Shown here: one piece after another, positions 5,377 through 6,655 of the stretch
How positions within the stretch are numbered: position 1 is the stretch's first letter
How the letters are laid out: each line of letters starts with the position of its first letter
NCBI GenBank assembly: GCA_964570855.1
Contig: CAZMZR010000130.1
Location: 1-6,655 of the forward strand
Direction of reading: 5' to 3'
Source of the DNA: JAFGPS01 sp964570855
GTDB lineage: Bacteria; Planctomycetota; Phycisphaerae; Sedimentisphaerales; Anaerobacaceae
Length of the DNA: 6,655 bases
Notes under the pieces: model-generated
Databases searched by the model: none
What the model saw: only the letters and a program-made list of their open reading frames with translations
What the model was told of the DNA's origin: nothing
Program-made: the position numbers and the translations under genes

Positions 5377-6655
5377 ATGGAAACGAGACATAAAACACAT
5401 CAGATTCTCAAAGTCGTTTTGATAGTCTTGGCGTTGCTATCTGCTGAGTCGATACTAGCTAACGAACCGAACTGGCCGCAGTTCCGAGGGCCCGGAGGTC
5501 TTGGAATTGCCCCGGACAATCAAACCTATCCGGTTGAGTTGAATATGTCGCGTAACCTTCTCTGGAAGATAGAGGTTCCCAGAGGACATTCATCACCCTG
5601 TATATGGGATTCTCGCATTTTCATCACAGCTCGTTCCGGCAAAAATTTAGAGACGATTTGTATCGATCGTAAAAACGGCGAAATCAAGTGGCGTAAATCT
5701 GTCGAGCCAGAGAAGCTGGAAAGAATCGACGCTTCTAACAGCCATGCCACTCCAACACCTGTATGCGATGGGAAAAGAGTGTACGTTTACTTCGGCTCGT
5801 TCGGCCTGTTAGCCTATGATATGAGTGGTAATGAGTTATGGAGGAAACCGCTTCCCGATCCTGAGATCTGGTACGGCACTGCGTCATCACCAGTGCTGGC
5901 AAATGACATGGTTATCATTAATCTTGATCCGGGGGAAGGATCGTATATACTCGCCGTGGACCAAAATACAGGGGAAACGATATGGAGGCAAGAGCGCCAA
6001 GTACACCGCATGGGATGGGCGACCCCGGTATTGTGGAAACATGGAAACGAACAGGAGCTGATTGTCCATGGTGTGGGTCAATTGATCTCTTATGACCTCA
6101 AAGACGGTCACAAGCGATGGTGGCTTGACTTTTTACAGTCAACAATGACCGGGGCTGCTTTGACTCCGGTTTACGCAGGAGATACACTTTTTGTAGCCGC
6201 CGCGGTCGGTAGAACCGGTGACCCTGTCAATCCCGTAGAGTTGCCCGATTTCAAGGAGCTTCTCGAAATGCATGACAGCGACAAGGATAATCGCCTCGTA
6301 CAGGCAGAGATTCCCGAAGATCTGTCACTTATTTACCGCAGGGGTCCTGTGACGACAGGAGTAAGAGGCCATTTCTCAGAACTTGATACTAACCAGGACG
6401 GTGCTATCAGTGAAGCGGAGTGGAACAAAGTGGTGATAGATATTAAAAAGAGTCCACCCAAACAGTTCGATGCCCTTTTTGCGATTAGTGCGGGTGGGAA
6501 AGATAATATGAGCAAGTCGCTCGTGAAGTGGACTGTAAATGAAGGGATCGGGCAGGTTTCATCGCCTCTGTTTTACCAGGGACGGATTTATTTAGTTAAG
6601 CATGGCAGCAATGTGACATGTTACGACACTAAAACAGGAGACAAAATATATGGCG
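5377..6655 (+). CDS. Secreted PQQ-like beta-propeller protein with inserted EF-hand pair (partial, 3' end beyond window)
   Basis: 426 codons are present with no stop; the gene continues past the edge. The N-terminus is a Sec signal peptide: basic residues to Lys12, hydrophobic core 13-21, likely cleavage after Ala28. The mature protein opens with NWPQFRGPGG (32-41), the usual start of planctomycete PQQ-like propellers. Blade signatures follow: ICIDRKNGEIKW (94-105), LLAYDMSGNELW (144-155), ILAVDQNTGETIW (191-203), LISYDLKDGHKRW (236-248) and VTCYDTKTGDKIY (413-425). Between blades lie two EF-hand loops. The first, 300-311, has D300, D302, D304, E311 but a non-consensus ninth position (Val308). 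The second, 337-348, is canonical, with D337, N339, D341, Gly342, Ile344, Ser345 and E348. From memory the arrangement of propeller, EF-hands, then a blade with 'ALFAI-x-x-GG' recurs in a planctomycete/Verrucomicrobia family of unknown function often labelled BamB-like. It is probably a periplasmic or outer-surface calcium-binding scaffold. I see no evidence for alcohol dehydrogenase activity, and the name BamB would be overreach. Confidence 0.88.
   Translation, partial: METRHKTHQILKVVLIVLALLSAESILANEPNWPQFRGPGGLGIAPDNQTYPVELNMSRNLLWKIEVPRGHSSPCIWDSRIFITARSGKNLETICIDRKNGEIKWRKSVEPEKLERIDASNSHATPTPVCDGKRVYVYFGSFGLLAYDMSGNELWRKPLPDPEIWYGTASSPVLANDMVIINLDPGEGSYILAVDQNTGETIWRQERQVHRMGWATPVLWKHGNEQELIVHGVGQLISYDLKDGHKRWWLDFLQSTMTGAALTPVYAGDTLFVAAAVGRTGDPVNPVELPDFKELLEMHDSDKDNRLVQAEIPEDLSLIYRRGPVTTGVRGHFSELDTNQDGAISEAEWNKVVIDIKKSPPKQFDALFAISAGGKDNMSKSLVKWTVNEGIGQVSSPLFYQGRIYLVKHGSNVTCYDTKTGDKIYG

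Noticed and set aside
5377..6655. PQQ-dependent alcohol dehydrogenase or true BamB
   Set aside because: The PQQ-type blade motifs are structural only; no disulfide-ring Cys-Cys pair or heme motif is seen in the visible part, and the EF-hand insertion and WPQFRGP start point to a different propeller family.

Overview
The window reads like a stretch of a PVC-type bacterium, most likely Planctomycetota or a near relative. Three things suggest this: a planctomycete-style PQQ-like beta-propeller protein with an N-terminal WPQFRGP motif and inserted EF-hands, a TPR tail of a kind I remember from planctomycete WD40/kinase proteins, and a very large secreted protein built from CNA-B/SdrD-like, CARDB and Ig-like modules. 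The taxonomic call is an inference from protein style and was not checked by any search. Promoters look sigma70-like and both confident genes have good Shine-Dalgarno sites.

Layout. Positions 1-262 are AT-rich with no confident gene; the minus strand carries an ATG-less open frame that runs off the left edge. At 263-547 (minus) is a small TPR-like ORF that looks like the C-terminal end of a larger family, possibly a remnant. An 81-bp divergent spacer (548-628) holds a promoter (TTG-N17-TATAAT), an 8-bp-arm inverted repeat running from the -10 box to just before the ribosome binding site, and a strong GGAGG. At 629-4999 (plus) is the centrepiece, a 1456-residue secreted multidomain protein with a gingipain-type (peptidase family C25, clan CD) catalytic domain. 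Its likely catalytic pair is His937/Cys970. About 700 residues of adhesive or structural modules precede the catalytic domain and about 400 residues follow it. Part of the downstream region resembles the gingipain propeptide, which normally precedes the catalytic domain. Positions 5000-5371 are non-coding, with several small hairpins, a palindrome and a near-consensus promoter (TTGAAA-N17-TATAAT). From 5377 to the right edge is the 5' part of a secreted PQQ-like beta-propeller protein with two EF-hand loops, cut by the window end.

How the genes relate. The two large genes run in the same direction but each has its own promoter, and about 380 bp of non-coding DNA separates them, so they are probably not one operon. 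Both products carry Sec signal peptides and should act outside the cytoplasm. Nothing in the sequence ties them into a single pathway. The strongest candidate for something undescribed is the C25 protein: its module order is unusual, it has no recognisable type IX secretion or anchoring tail, and it may carry its propeptide-like domain on the wrong side of the catalytic domain.
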